64,000 nucleotides of DNA from CADEEN01 sp963840805 (lineage in GTDB: Bacteria > Pseudomonadota > Gammaproteobacteria > Burkholderiales > Burkholderiaceae_C), in assembly GCA_963840805.1 (NCBI GenBank), contig CAWJAJ010000015.1, forward strand, positions 1-64,000, written 5' to 3'. Position 1 is the first letter of the stretch, and each line of letters opens with the position of its first letter. Position numbers and translations under genes: made by a program. A model generated the notes under the pieces. It was not told where the DNA came from. It was given only the letters and a program-made list of their open reading frames with translations, and did not search any database. Positions 20,315-32,700 of this stretch are shown here, piece after piece.

Positions 20315-22210
20315 TCAGACCGGCTCGAGCAGTGCCGCCATCGTGGTCGACCAGCCCGGCGCGGCATCCAGCGCGGCGGCGCTCAACCGGCCGGGCCGGG
20401 CCAGCATCTGCGCCATCTCGGCGGCCGAGGTCGGGCGCGCGAACAGGTAGCCCTGCATCGAATCGCAGCCCAGGCGCCGCAGTTCGTGGAACTGGTCGGC
20501 CGTCTCGACGCCCTCGGCAGTCAGGTGCAGCCCCAGGCCGTGACCCAGGTCGACGATCGCGCGCACGATGGCCGCGTCCTGGCGCGCCTGCGGCAGGTCG
20601 CGCACGAACATGCGGTCGATCTTCAAGGTGTGCAGCGGGAAGCGCTTCAGGTAGGCGAGCGAGGAATAGCCCATGCCGAAGTCGTCGACTGCCAGCCGCA
20701 CACCGGCGGCCACCAGCGCATCGATCTTCTGCAGGCTCTGCGGCGTGGGTTCGAGCAGCAGGCCTTCGGTGACCTCGAGCTGCAGGTGGCCGCAAGGCAT
20801 GCCGGTTTCTTCCAGCACCGCCGCCACCGTCTGCACGAAATCGGGCTCGGCGAACTGGCGTGGCGAGACGTTCACCGACAGCACGAGGTCGCGCGCCCCC
20901 AGGGCGATCCAGGCGCGACCGCGGCGGCAGGCCTCGCGCAGCGTCCACAGGCCGACCGGCACGATGAGGCCGGTCTGCTCGAGCACGGGAATGAAGTCGG
21001 CCGGAGAGATCACGCCGCGCTCGGGATCAGCCCAGCGCAGCAGCGCCTCGACGGCCACGATGCCGCCGCTGCTGCCATCGACGATCGGCTGGAAGACGAG
21101 GAAGAACTCGTCGCGCTCGAGCGCATGGCGCAGGCGCAGGTCGAGGTCCAGGCGCTGTCGGTTGTCGGCTTCCATGGCCGGCTCGTAGAGGCAGAAACGC
21201 GCGCCGCCGGCGGCCTTGGCGCTGCGCATCGCCGCGTCGGCGCATTTGAGCAGGCTGTCCACGTCGTCGGCATGCTGGCCGGACAGCGCAACGCCGATGC
21301 TCAGCGGCGCGACGGTGTCGCGGTCGGCCACGCGCAGCGGCGCGTCAGCCGCGCGCAGCACATTGCGCGCCATCGCGGTCAGCGCCTGCACGTTGGCCAC
21401 GGCCTCGACCTGGATCACGAACTGGTCTGCGCCCAGGCGCGCGATCGTGTCGCTCTCGCGCGTGACCGCGCGAATGCGCTCGGCCACCGCCAGCAGCAAC
21501 TGGTCGCCCGCGGGCTGGCCCAGCGAGTCGTTGATCATGCGAAAGCGGTCGACATCGATCAGCAGCACGCCGATGCCGCGCTCGGTGCCCCGGCAGCGCT
21601 CGAGCGCGCGTGCGAGGCGGTTGCGCAGGCCGTCGCGATTGAGCAGCCCGGTCAGCGTGTCGCGCCGGGCGAAAGACCGCCAGCGGCCCTCGGCATCGCG
21701 CAGCGCATCCATCGGCGCCGAGAAGGCGGCGCGCCACACGCCCCAGGCGGCTGCGCTGCACAGCAGCGCTGCCAGCAGGGCCCAGGCGAAGGCCGCGCGC
21801 AGGCTGCGCTCGACCACCAGGCGACCCACCGTGCGCCCACCCAGCTCGATCGGCAGTTCGACGCGAGTTACCGGTTCGAGGCGATGCGCGGCCTCGCCAT
21901 GCTCGGCCCGCACCGCACCCGTGGCATCGACCAGGCCGCGCCACTCGCCCGCCACTTCGAGCGGCAGCGCCTGCAGGAGTTGCGACGGCGCGGCGAGCGC
22001 CGCAGCGGCGTCGCCGTCGAACCGCGCCTGTGCCAGCGCCGCCATTGCCCTGGCCGTATCGCGCGCCTGGTGGCGCTCGACGAGGACCGCCGCCGACAAC
22101 GTCGCCAGCGGTGGCAGCACGGCGAGCATCGCCAGCAGCACCAGCACCAGGCGCGCGGCGGCGCGGCTGAGCGAGCGCTCGCCGGCGCGGGCGGGTCGGG
22201 CTTGGTTCAT
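20315..22210 (-). CDS. Membrane GGDEF-EAL protein, likely c-di-GMP phosphodiesterase or effector (631 aa)
   Basis: ATG 22210 has GGAGG 7 nt upstream. TM1 lies at about residues 18-40 (ARLVLVLLAMLAVLPPLATL), followed by a short extracytoplasmic part and TM2 at about 155-178. The GGDEF domain is degenerate at its signature (ARLGADQFVI in place of GGDEF), so it is unlikely to make c-di-GMP. The EAL domain looks catalytically complete: VAVEALLRWADP, LSVNVSPRQFAEP, LQLEVTEGLLLEP, VDDFGMGYSSLAYLKRFPLH, TAEGVETADQFHEL. It could therefore degrade c-di-GMP or, LapD-like, sense it. No stop codon separates it from the upstream diguanylate cyclase in this sequence, so the two could be one 1,146-residue protein; the strong internal ribosome site argues for separate genes. 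Confidence 0.87.
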   Translation of the reverse strand: MNQARPARAGERSLSRAAARLVLVLLAMLAVLPPLATLSAAVLVERHQARDTARAMAALAQARFDGDAAAALAAPSQLLQALPLEVAGEWRGLVDATGAVRAEHGEAAHRLEPVTRVELPIELGGRTVGRLVVERSLRAAFAWALLAALLCSAAAWGVWRAAFSAPMDALRDAEGRWRSFARRDTLTGLLNRDGLRNRLARALERCRGTERGIGVLLIDVDRFRMINDSLGQPAGDQLLLAVAERIRAVTRESDTIARLGADQFVIQVEAVANVQALTAMARNVLRAADAPLRVADRDTVAPLSIGVALSGQHADDVDSLLKCADAAMRSAKAAGGARFCLYEPAMEADNRQRLDLDLRLRHALERDEFFLVFQPIVDGSSGGIVAVEALLRWADPERGVISPADFIPVLEQTGLIVPVGLWTLREACRRGRAWIALGARDLVLSVNVSPRQFAEPDFVQTVAAVLEETGMPCGHLQLEVTEGLLLEPTPQSLQKIDALVAAGVRLAVDDFGMGYSSLAYLKRFPLHTLKIDRMFVRDLPQARQDAAIVRAIVDLGHGLGLHLTAEGVETADQFHELRRLGCDSMQGYLFARPTSAAEMAQMLARPGRLSAAALDAAPGWSTTMAALLEPV

Positions 22211-23755
22211 GCGTCGTCCTCCGTGGTCACGGCGAGCGGCCGGCCGGCTCACCGCGGTGCCGACGAACGTGCAGACCCGATTGCGGCCGGCGCGCTTGGC
22301 GCGGTAGAGCGCCTGGTCGGCACGGTCGATCAGCATCGGCACAGCCAGCGAGGACCCGCTCAGCGACTCGACACCCGCGCTCACCGTCAGGCGCAGGCCA
22401 GGAACCTCACGCAGCCCGTCGGCGAGGTCGCGCTCGACCTTGCCGCGCACGCGCTCGGCGAAAGCAAACACCTGCTGCTTGTCGGTGCCGGGCACGACGA
22501 CGCAGAACTCCTCGCCGCCGTAGCGGCACACCAGGTCGGTGGCACGCGCGCACTCCTGGATCTTCTTGGCCACTTCCTGGATCACGCGGTCCCCGACGGC
22601 GTGGCCATGGGTGTCGTTGACGCCTTTGAAATGGTCGATGTCGATCATCACGCAGCCCAGCTCGATGCTGCCGGCACGCGCCTTCGGCATCAGATGCTCG
22701 AGCGCGTCGTGGAACGCACGGCGATTCAGGCATCCCGTCAGCGAATCGCGCGTGGCCAGCCGCTGCAACTCCTCGTTCTTGTGCTGGATCTCGTCCTTCG
22801 ACACCGACAGCGCAGCCAGCGTTTCGCGCAGGGCGCGGTTGGCGCGGTGCAGCGCAGAGACGTCGTTGAAGGTGACGAGGCAGCCGCGCACGCTGCCGCC
22901 CGCGTCGGCGACCGGCGCGCAGTTGATCACCAGTTGGCGCGCGTCATCGCCCGACTGGCCCACCTCGAGGGTGTAGCCGGCATTGGGTTTGCGCTCGCCC
23001 ATGGCCCGCGTCCACGGGTGCGCGCCCGGATCGGCCGGCAGCGCGGCCGCCAACCAATCGACCGACGACAACGCCTTGCCCGGCCGCAGCGCCGCCGCGT
23101 CCGGATGCAGGCCGCGGAAGGCCTTGTTGGCCAGCAGGATGCGGCCCCGCGCGTCGAGCACGAGCACGCCCTCGGCCATCGCGTCGAAGGCACCCTGCAC
23201 GCGTTCGGGGATCACCGAGGCCGGGTCGAGATGCTGCAACGCCCGCCGCATGTACAGGCCGAACACCAGCGAGCCGACACTGCCGAAGAACAGCAGCGTG
23301 ATCACCAGCGGCTCGGTCAGCCAGCGCTGCGCCGCGGTGCCGGGCTGCGGGCGGAACGCGATCTCCAAGGCGCCCCAGCGCTGCCCGCCGGCCGACAGCG
23401 GCACCGTGACTTGCTCGAGGTGCGACGCATCGCCGCCATCGCCGCGCCACGCCTGGTGATGGTCGCCCGCCTGCAGCACGAGGGTGCCGCCGCTGCGGCG
23501 AATCGCCAGCGAGCGCACGTCTGCGTTGCGGGCCGCCACGCCGTCGAAGGTGCGCTGCAGCGCCGGCGTGTTGTCTTCCTGCAGCAGCGCAGCCACCTGC
23601 ACCGCCAGCGACTCGGCCATGTGCTTGCGCAAGTCACGCGCCTGCGAGGCGCGATCGGGCAGCACGCCGAAGAACAGGTCGGCCAGCAGCAACAGGGTGC
23701 CGCACAGTGCCACCAGGGCGAACGTCATCTTCAGCAAGGGGCCGGCGTGCTTCAT
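22211..23755 (-). CDS. PAS-GGDEF diguanylate cyclase with periplasmic sensor; reads in frame into the next gene
   Basis: ATG 23755 has AGGAG 8 nt upstream. TM1 (about residues 10-30) and TM2 (about 150-172) enclose a periplasmic domain of roughly 120 residues. A PAS-like domain follows (MAEGVLVLDARGRILLANKA), and then a GGDEF domain with the active-site signature CRYGGEEFCVVVPG. The RATD tetrapeptide five residues upstream is a canonical I-site, so product inhibition is expected. The domain ends at ADQALYRAKRAGRNRV, close to where the protein should stop. No in-frame stop follows; one inserted or deleted base just upstream would create a TGA near 22235. It directly follows the giant surface-protein gene. 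Confidence 0.87.
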
Positions 23756-26700
23756 GACAGGCTCCTGGACTTGCCGCGATGCCGCGCGAGCGGTCGAACA
23801 GCGCAGCCACCGCGGCGTCGTCGAGGTCGTCGGGGCGCGTCTCGTCGGGCTTCGCACGTGCCGCCTCGTCGCCTTCGTCGTCCTCGTCATCGACGCTGCG
23901 CGCCAGCACGGGCAGCAGATCGACGTGCCGCCAGGCCGGGATGCCGAGCAGCAGCGTGGTGAGCAGGCCGCCGCCGCGTGTGAGCCACCAGACGAACCCG
24001 GCCGCGAAGGTGACGCTGCTGACTTGCACCGGATCCTGCAGCATGGCGAGCAGGTCGGACGGACGCGCATCGTCGCCGGCAGCCGTCCGCGGCCCGTCGT
24101 CGAGTTCGACCGCCAGGCCGCGATGCAGCGCAGCGGGCACCACGCGCCACAGCGCATCGGTGGCACGCCCGGCAATGTCGTCCCAAGTCAGGACGACCGT
24201 CGTGCCCTCGCCTGCGCCGAACGCGCTGAACGACACCGTCGCGACGAGCGCCCCGTCGTCATCGCGCGGCCGCAGCGTCAGTTGCACGCGCGGCACGAAC
24301 GAGCGGTCTTCGGCGATGCCAGGTTGCTCGTCGACGGCCGATGCGCCGGCAGCAGGCAACCCGGCCCAGGGCGTGCGCTCGAAGGCCTTCAGTGCCGGTG
24401 ACTCCGTGGGTGCAGGCGTTGGCCCGGCTGCCGGGCCGGCCGCGGGCCACTCCGGCGCAGGAACCGGCGCGGGCGGAACCTGCAGTGGCGGCGGCGACCC
24501 ATCGGGCAGGCTCGACGACGGCACGCCGTGCAAGTTGACGACGAACAGCCGCTCGAGAGTCAGACCGCCGGCGTCGGTGACGCGCACGAGCAGGTCGAAC
24601 TGCGTGGCCGACTGATTGTCCAGGCGGGCGCCGCCGGCCACGGTGACGAGTCCGCTCGACGCATCGACCGCGAATCGACCGCCGCCATCGCCCAGCAGCG
24701 CGTAGCTCAGGGTGTCGCCGCTGTCGGGATCGATCGCGGTCAACGTCGCCACGCTGACGCCGCCGCTGGCATTGATGTCGACCGCCGCGGACGCGGGTGC
24801 CAACGCGGTCGGCGCCTCGTTGAGGCTGGTCACCGTCACGGCGATGGCCTGGCTGTCGGTGAGCGCGCCGTCCGAGACCTGCACGATGACGTCGTAGACG
24901 TTGTCGGCGTCGGCATCCGTCGGCGCCTCGTAGTCCGGAGCGGCCACGAAGCTGAGCGCGCCAGTGCTGGCGTTGATGGTGAACTTGCTAGCGTCGGCGC
25001 CGCCCACGATCGAGTACGTCAGGCTGGGGCCGTCGAGATCGGTGGCCGTCACCGTCGTGACGGCGGTGCCGTTCTCGGCGACGTTCAGGCTGGCGCTGGC
25101 GCCACCGCCGTCGCTGGTGATGACCGGAGCGATGTCGTTGACGTCGGTCACCGTCACGGCGATGGCCTGCGTGTCGGTCAGCGCTGCCGTCCGAGACCTG
25201 CACCACCACGTCGTAGACATTGTCGGCGTTGGCGTCCGTCGGGGACTCGTAGTCCGGCGCGGCGACGAAGCTGAGCACGCCGGTGCTGGCATTGATCGGT
25301 GAAGCGAGCGGCGTCGGCTCCGCCCGCGATCGAGTACGTCAGGCTGGGACCGTCCACGTCGGTGGCCGTCACCGTCGTCACCGCGCGTGCTGTTCTCGGC
25401 GACGTTCAGGCTGGCGCTCGCGCCACCGCCATTGCTGGTGATGACCGGGGCGTTGTCGTTGACATCGGTCACCGTCACGGCGATGGCCTGGCTGTCGGTG
25501 AGCGTGCCGTCCGAGACCTGCACGATGACGTCGTAGACGTTGTTGCCACCGGCGTCGGTCGGGCGCTTCGTAGTCCGGGGCGGCGACGAAGCTGAGCACG
25601 CCGGTGCTGGCGTTGATCGTGAACTTCGCAGCGTCGGCGCCGCCACTGATCGAGTAGGTCAGGCTGGGGCCGTCGAGGTCGGTGGCGGTGACCGTCGTGA
25701 CGGCCGTGCCGTTCTCGGCGACGTTCGACGCTGGCGCTGGCGCCACCACCGTCGCTGGTGATGACCGGAGCCACGTCGTTGACGTCGGTCACCGTCACGG
25801 CGATGGCCTGCGTGTCGGTCAGCGTGCCGTCCGACGACCTGCACCACCACGTCGTAGACGTTGTCGGCGTTGGCGTCGGTCGGCGCCTCGTAGTCCGGCG
25901 CGGCCACGAAGCTGAGCACGCCGGTGCTGGCGTTGATCGTGAACTTCGCGGCGTCGGCGCCGCCAGTGATCGAGTACGTCAGGCTGGGACCGTCGACGTC
26001 GGTGGCCGTCACCGTCGTGACGGCGGTGCCGTTCTCGGCGACGTTCAGGCCGGCGCTCGCGCCACCGCCATCGCTGGTGATCACCGGGGCCACGTCGTTG
26101 ACGTCGGTCACCGTCACGGCGATGGCCTGCGTGTCGGTGAGCGTGCCGTCCGAGACCTGCACGATGACGTCATAGACGTTGTTGCCACCGGCGTCGGTCG
26201 GCGCTTCGTAGTCCGGCGCGGCGAGGAAGCTGAGCGCGCCGGTGCTGGCGTTGATCGTGAACTTCGCAGCGTCGGCGCCGCCACTGATCGAGTACGCCAG
26301 GCTGGGGCCGTCGATATCGGTGGCCGTCACCGTCGTGACCGCGGTGCCGTTCTCGGCGGCGTTCAGGCTGGCGCTCGCCCCACCACCGTCGCTGGTGATC
26401 ACCGGAGCCACGTCGTTGACGTCGGTCACCGTCACGGCGAGGACCTGGCTGTCAGTGAGCGTGCCGTCCGCTGACTTGCACGATGACGTCATAGACGTTG
26501 TCGGCCCCGGCGTCGGTCGGCGCTTCGAAGTCCGGCGCCGCGACGAAGCTCAGCACGCCGGTGCTGGCATTGATCGTGAACGTAGCGGCGTCGGCCCCGC
26601 CCGCGATCGAGTACGTCAGGACTGGACCATCCACGTCGGTCGCCGTTACCGTCGTCACCGCGGTGCTGTTCTCTGCGACGTTCACGCTGGCGCTCGCCCC

Positions 26701-29700
26701 ACCACCGTTGCTGGTGATGACCGGAGCGTTGTCGTTGACATCGGTCACCGTCACGGCGATGGCCTGGCTGTCGGTGAGCGTGCCGTCCGAGACCTGCACG
26801 ATGACGTCATAGACGTTGTTGCCACCGGCGTCGGTGGGGCTCTCGTAGTCGGGTGCGGCGACGAAGCTCAGCGCGCCGGTGCTTGCATTGATGGTGAACA
26901 TGGCCGCGTCCGGCCCGCCCGCGATCGAGTAGGTGAGCGACGGACCATCCACATCGGTGGCCGTCACCGTCGTCACCGCCGTGGCGTTCTCGGCGACGTT
27001 CACGCTGGCGCTCGCCCCACCACCGTTGCTGGTGATGACCGGAGCCACGTCGTTGACGTCGGTCACCGTCACGGCGATCGCCTGCGTGTCGGTCAGCGTG
27101 CCGTCCGACACCTGCACCACCACGTCGTAGACGTTGTCGGCGTCGGCATCCGTCGGCGCCTCGTAGTCCGGCGCGGCCACGAAGCTCAGCACGCCGGTGC
27201 TGGCATTGATCGTGAACTTCGCATGCGTCGGCGCCGCCACTGATCGAGTACGTGAGGCTGGGACCGTCGAGGTCGGTGGCCGTCACCGTCGTCACCGCGG
27301 TGGCGTTCTCGGTGACGTTACAGGCCGGCGCTGGCGCCACCCCCGTCGCTGGTGATGACCGGAGCCACGTCGTTGACGTCGGTCACCGTCACGGCGATGG
27401 CCTGCGTGTCGGTCAGGCTGCCGTCGCTGACCTGCACCACCACGTCGTAGACGTTGTCGGCGTCGGCGTCGGTCGGCGCCTCGTAGTCCGGGGCGGCGAC
27501 GAAGCTGAGCGCGCCGGTGCTGGCATTGATCGTGAACTTGCGCCGCGTCGGCCCCGCCACTGATCGAGTAGGTCAGGCTGGGGCCGTCGACGTCGGTGGC
27601 CGTGACCGTCGTCACCGCCGTGCTGTTCTCGGCGACGTTCAGGCTGGCGCTCGCGCCCGCCGCCGTCGCTGGTGATGACCGGAGCCATGTCGTTGACGTC
27701 GGTCACCGTCACGGCGATGGCCTGGCTGTCGGTGAGCGTGCCGTCCGAGACCTGCACGATGACGTCGTAGACGTTGTTGCCACCGGCGTCGGTGGGCGCT
27801 TCGTAGTCCGGGGCGGCGACGAAGCTGAGCACGCCGGTGCTGGCATTGATGGTGAAGCGAGCGGCGTCGGCCCCGCCCGCGATCGAGTACGTCAGGCTGG
27901 GGCCATCCACGTCGGTCGCCGTGACCGTCGTGACCGCGGTGCCGTTCTCGGCGACGTTCACGCTGGCGCTCGCCCCACCACCGTTGCTGGTGATGACCGG
28001 AGCGTTGTCGTTGACGTCGGTCACCGTCACGGCGATGGCCTGGCTGTCGGTGAGCGTGCCGTCCGAGACCTGCACGATGACGTCGTAGACGTTGTTGCCA
28101 TCGGCATCGGTCGGCGCTTCGTAGTCCGGGGCAGCGATGAAGCTGAGCGCGCCGGTGCTGGCGTTGATCGTGAACTTCGCAGCGTCGGCGCCGCCGCTGA
28201 TCGAGTAGGTGAGGCGACGGACCGTCCACGTCGGTGGCGGTGACGGTGGTGACCGCCGTGCTGTTCTCGGCGACGTTCAGGCCGGCGCTGGCCCCCCCAC
28301 CGTCGCTGGTGATCACAGGGGCAACGTCGTTGACGTCGGTCACCGTCACGGCGATGGCCTGGCTGTCGGTGAGCGTGCCGTCCGAGACCTGCACGATGAC
28401 GTCGTAGACGTTGTGCCCCCGGCGTCGGTCGGCGCTTCGTAGTCCGGGGCGGCCAGGAAGCTCAGCACGCCGGTGCTGGCATTGATCGTGAACTTCGCCG
28501 CGTCGGCCCCGCCGCTGATCGAGTACGTCAGGCTGGGGCCGTCGAGGTCGGTGGCGGTGACCGTCGTGACGGCGCTGCTGTTCTCGGCGACGTTCAGGCT
28601 GGCGCTGGCGCCGCCCCCGTCGCTGGTGATCACCGGAGCGTTGTCGTTGACATCGGTCACCGCCACGGCGATGGCCTGGCTGTCGGTGAGCGTGCCGTCC
28701 GAGACCTGCACGATGACGTCATAGACGTTGTTGCCACCGGCGTCGGTGGGCGCTCTCGTAGTCCGGGGCGGCGACGAAGCTCAGCGCGCCGGTGCTTGCA
28801 TTGATGGTGAACATGGCCGCGTCCGACCCGCCCGCGATCGAGTAGGTGAGCGACGGACCATCCACGTCGGTCGCCGTCACCGTCGTCACCGCGGTGGCGT
28901 TCTCGGCGACGTTCAGGCTGGCGCTGGCGCCACCGCCGTTGCTGGTGATGACCGGGGCCAAGTCGTTGACGTCGGTCACCGTCACGGCGATCGCCTGCGT
29001 GTCGGTCAGCGTGCCGTCGCGACACCTGCACCACCACGTCGTAGACGTTGTCGGCATTGGCGTCGGTGGGCGTCTCGTAGTCCGGGGCCGCCACGAAGCT
29101 CGAGCACGCCGGTGCTGGCATTGATCGCGAACTTGCTCGCGTCGGCGCCGCCACTGATCGAGTACGTCAGGCTGGGGCCGTCGAGATCGGTGGCTGTCAC
29201 CGTCGTGACGGCCGTCGCGTTCTCGGTCACGTTCATCGTAGCGCTGGCGCCACCACCGTCGCTGGTGATGACCGGAGCCACGTCGTTGAGGTCGGTCACT
29301 GTCACGGCGATGGCCTGCGTGTCGGTGAGCGTGCCGTCGCGACACCTGCACCACCACGTCGTAGACGTTGTCGGCGTCGGCGTCGGTGGGGTTCTCGTAG
29401 TCGGGTGCGACAACGAAGCTGAGCACGCCGGTGCTGGCATTGATCGTGAACTTCGCCGCGTCGGCCCCGCCGACGATCGAGTACGACAGGCTGGGGCCGT
29501 CGACATCGGTGGCCGTCACCGTCGTCACCGCCGTGCTGTTTTCGGCGACGTTCAGGCTGGCGCTGGCCCCACCACCGTCGCTGGTGATCACCGGGGTGCT
29601 GTCGTTGAGATCGGTCACCGTCACGGCGATGGCCTGCGCTGTCGGAGAGCGTGCCGTCCGAGACCTGCACCACCACGTCGTAGACGTTGTCGGCGTTGGC

Positions 29701-32700
29701 GTCGGTAGGCGTTTCGTAGTCCGGGGCGGCGATGAAGCTGAGCACGCCGGTGCCGGCATTGATCGTGAACTTCGCAGCGTCGGCGCCGCCACTGATCGAG
29801 TACGTGAGCGACGGACCGTCCACGTCGGTGGCGGTGACGGTGGTCACCGCCGTGCTGTTCTCGGCGACGTTCAGGCCGGCGCTGGCCCCACCACCGTCGC
29901 TGGTGATCACCGGGGCAACGTCGTTGACGTCGGTCACCGTCACGGCGATGGCCTGGCTGTCGGTGAGCGTGCCGTCCGAGACCTGCACGATGACGTCGTA
30001 GACGTTGTTGCCGCCGGCGTCGGTCGGGCGCTTCGTAGTCCGGGGCGGCCACGAAGCTCAGCGCGCCGGTGCTGGCGTTGATCGTGAACTTCGCCGCGTC
30101 GGCGCCGCCGCTGATCGAGTACGTCAGGCTGGGGCCGTCGAGTCGGTGGCGGTGACCGTCGTGACGGCGCGTGCCGTTCTCGGCGACGTTCAGGCTGGCG
30201 CTGGCGCCACCGCCGTCGCTGGTGATCACCGGGGCGATGTCGTTGACGTCGGTCACCGTGACCGCGATGGCCTGCGTGTCGGTGAGAGTGCCGTCGCTAG
30301 ACCTGCACGATGACGTCATAGACGTTGTCGGCGTCGGCGTCGGTCGGCGCCTCGTAGTCCGGGGCCGCGACGAAGCTGAGCGACGCCGGTGCTGGCATTG
30401 ATCGTGAACTTCGCAGCGTCGGCCCCGCCGCTGATCGAGTACGTCAGGCTGGGACCGTCCACGTCGGTAGCCGTTACCGTCGTCACCGCGGTGCCGTTCT
30501 CGGCGACGTTCACCGCAGCGTTCGCGCCGCCACCATCGCTGGTGATCACCGGGGCCATGTCGTTGACGTCGGTCACCGTCACGGCGAGGGCCTGGCTGTC
30601 GGTGAGGCTGCCGTCGCTCACCTGCACCACCACGTCGTAGACGTTGTCGGCGTCGGCATCCGTCGGCGCCTCGTAGTCCGGGGCCGTCACGAAGCTGAGC
30701 ACGCCCGTGCTGGCATTGATGGTGAAGCGAGCGGCGTCGGCCCCGCCACTGATCGAGTACGTCAGGCTGGGGCCGTCGAGGTCGGTGGCGGTGACGGTGG
30801 TCACCGCGGTGCCGTTCTCGGCGACGTTCACCGCAGCGCTCGCGCCGCCGCCATTGCTGGTGATCACCGGGGCCAAGTCGTTGACGTCGGTCACCGTCAC
30901 GGCGAGGGCCTGGCTGTCGGTGAGCTGCCGTCGCGACACCTGCACCACCACGTCGTAGACGTTGTCGGCGTTGGCGTCCGTGGGGGCCTCGAAGTCCGGA
31001 GCGGTGACGAAGCTCAGGACGCCGGTGCTGGCGTTGATCGTGAAGCGCGCGGCGTCGGCACCACCGGTAATCGAGTAGGTGAGCGACGGACCGTCTACGT
31101 CGGTGGCCGTGACTGTCGTAACGGCGGTGCTGTTCTCGGCGACGTTCAGACCGAGCGCTGGCGCCGCCGCCGTCGCTGGTGATCACTGGCGCCAAGTCGT
31201 TGACGTCGGTCACCGTCACGGCGAGGGCCTGGCTGTCGGTGAGCGTGCCGTCCGACACCTGCACCACCACGTCGTAGACGTTGTCGGCGTCGGCATCCGT
31301 CGGCGCCTCGTAGTCCGGGCCGCCACGAAGCTGAGCACGCCGGTGCTGGCATTGATCGTGAACTTGCGCGGCGTCGGCCCCGCCGGCGATCGAGTAGGTG
31401 AGGCTGACGGACCATCCACGTCGGTGGCGGTGACCGTCGTGACGGCGCGTGGCGTTCTCGGCGACGTTCAGGCTGGCGCTGGCCCCACCCCCGTCGCTGG
31501 TGATGACCGGAGCCACGTCGTTGACGTCGGTCACCGTCACGGCGAGGGCCTGGCTGTCGGTGAGCTTGCCGTCGGACACCTGCACCATCACGTCGTAGAC
31601 GTTGTCGGCGTCGGCGTCCGTCGGGGCCTCGTAGTCCGGGGCCGCCACGAAGCTCAGCGCGCCGGTGCTGGCATTGATCGTGAACTTCGCAGCGTCGGCG
31701 CCGCCACTGATCGAGTAGGTCGAGCGACGGACCGTCCACGTCGGTGGCCGTGACCGTCGTCACCGCGGTGGCTGTTCTCGGCGACGTTCACCGCTAGCGC
31801 TGGCGCCACCACCGTCGCTGGTGATCACCGGGGCGTTGTCGTTGACGTCGGTCACCGTCACGGCGATGGCCTGGCTGTCGGTGAGCGTGCCGTCCGACAC
31901 CTGCACGATCACGTCGTAGACGTTGTCGCCATCGGCGTCGGTCGGCGCCTCGTAGTCCGGGGCCGCCACGAAGCTCAGCACGCCGGTGCTGGCGTTGATC
32001 GTGAACTTCGCCGCGTCGGCCCCGCCACTGATCGAGTACGTCAGGCTGGGGCCATCGACATCGGTGGCCGTCACCGTCGTCACCGCGGTGCCGTTCTCGG
32101 CGACGTTCACGCGGCGCTGGCGCCACCACCGTCGCTGGTGATCACCGGGGCGTTGTCGTTGACATCGGTCACCGTCACGGCGAGGGCCTGGCTGTCGGTG
32201 AGCGTGCCGTCCGACACCTGCACCACCACGTCGTAGACGTTGTCGGCGTCGGCATCCGTCGGCGCCTCGTAGTCCGGGGCCGCCACGAAGCTGAGCACGC
32301 CGGTGCTGGCATTGATCGTGAACTGCGCCGCGTCGGCCCCGCCCGCGATCGAGTACGTCAGGCTGGGGCCGTCGACGTCGGTGGCGGTGACCGTCGTCAC
32401 CGCGGTGCTGTTCTCGGCGACGTTCAGGCTGGCGCTGGCGCCACCACCGTCGCTGGTGATCACCGGGGCGTTGTCGTTGACGTCGGTCACCGTCACGGCG
32501 AGGGCCTGGCTGTCGGTGAGCGTGCCGTCCGAGACCTGCACGATGACGTCGTAGACGTTGTTGCCGTCGGCATCGGTGGGCGCCTCGTAGTCCGGGGCAG
32601 CCTGCGAAGCTGAGCACACCGGTGCTGGCGTTGATCGTGAACTTGCGCAGCGTCGGCCCCGCCGGCGATCGAGTAGGTGAGGCTGGGGCCGTCCACGTCG

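Noticed and set aside
20486..23962. A 1,158-codon plus-strand open frame
   Set aside because: Antisense shadow of the two c-di-GMP genes; composition is His/Arg/Gln-rich without domains.
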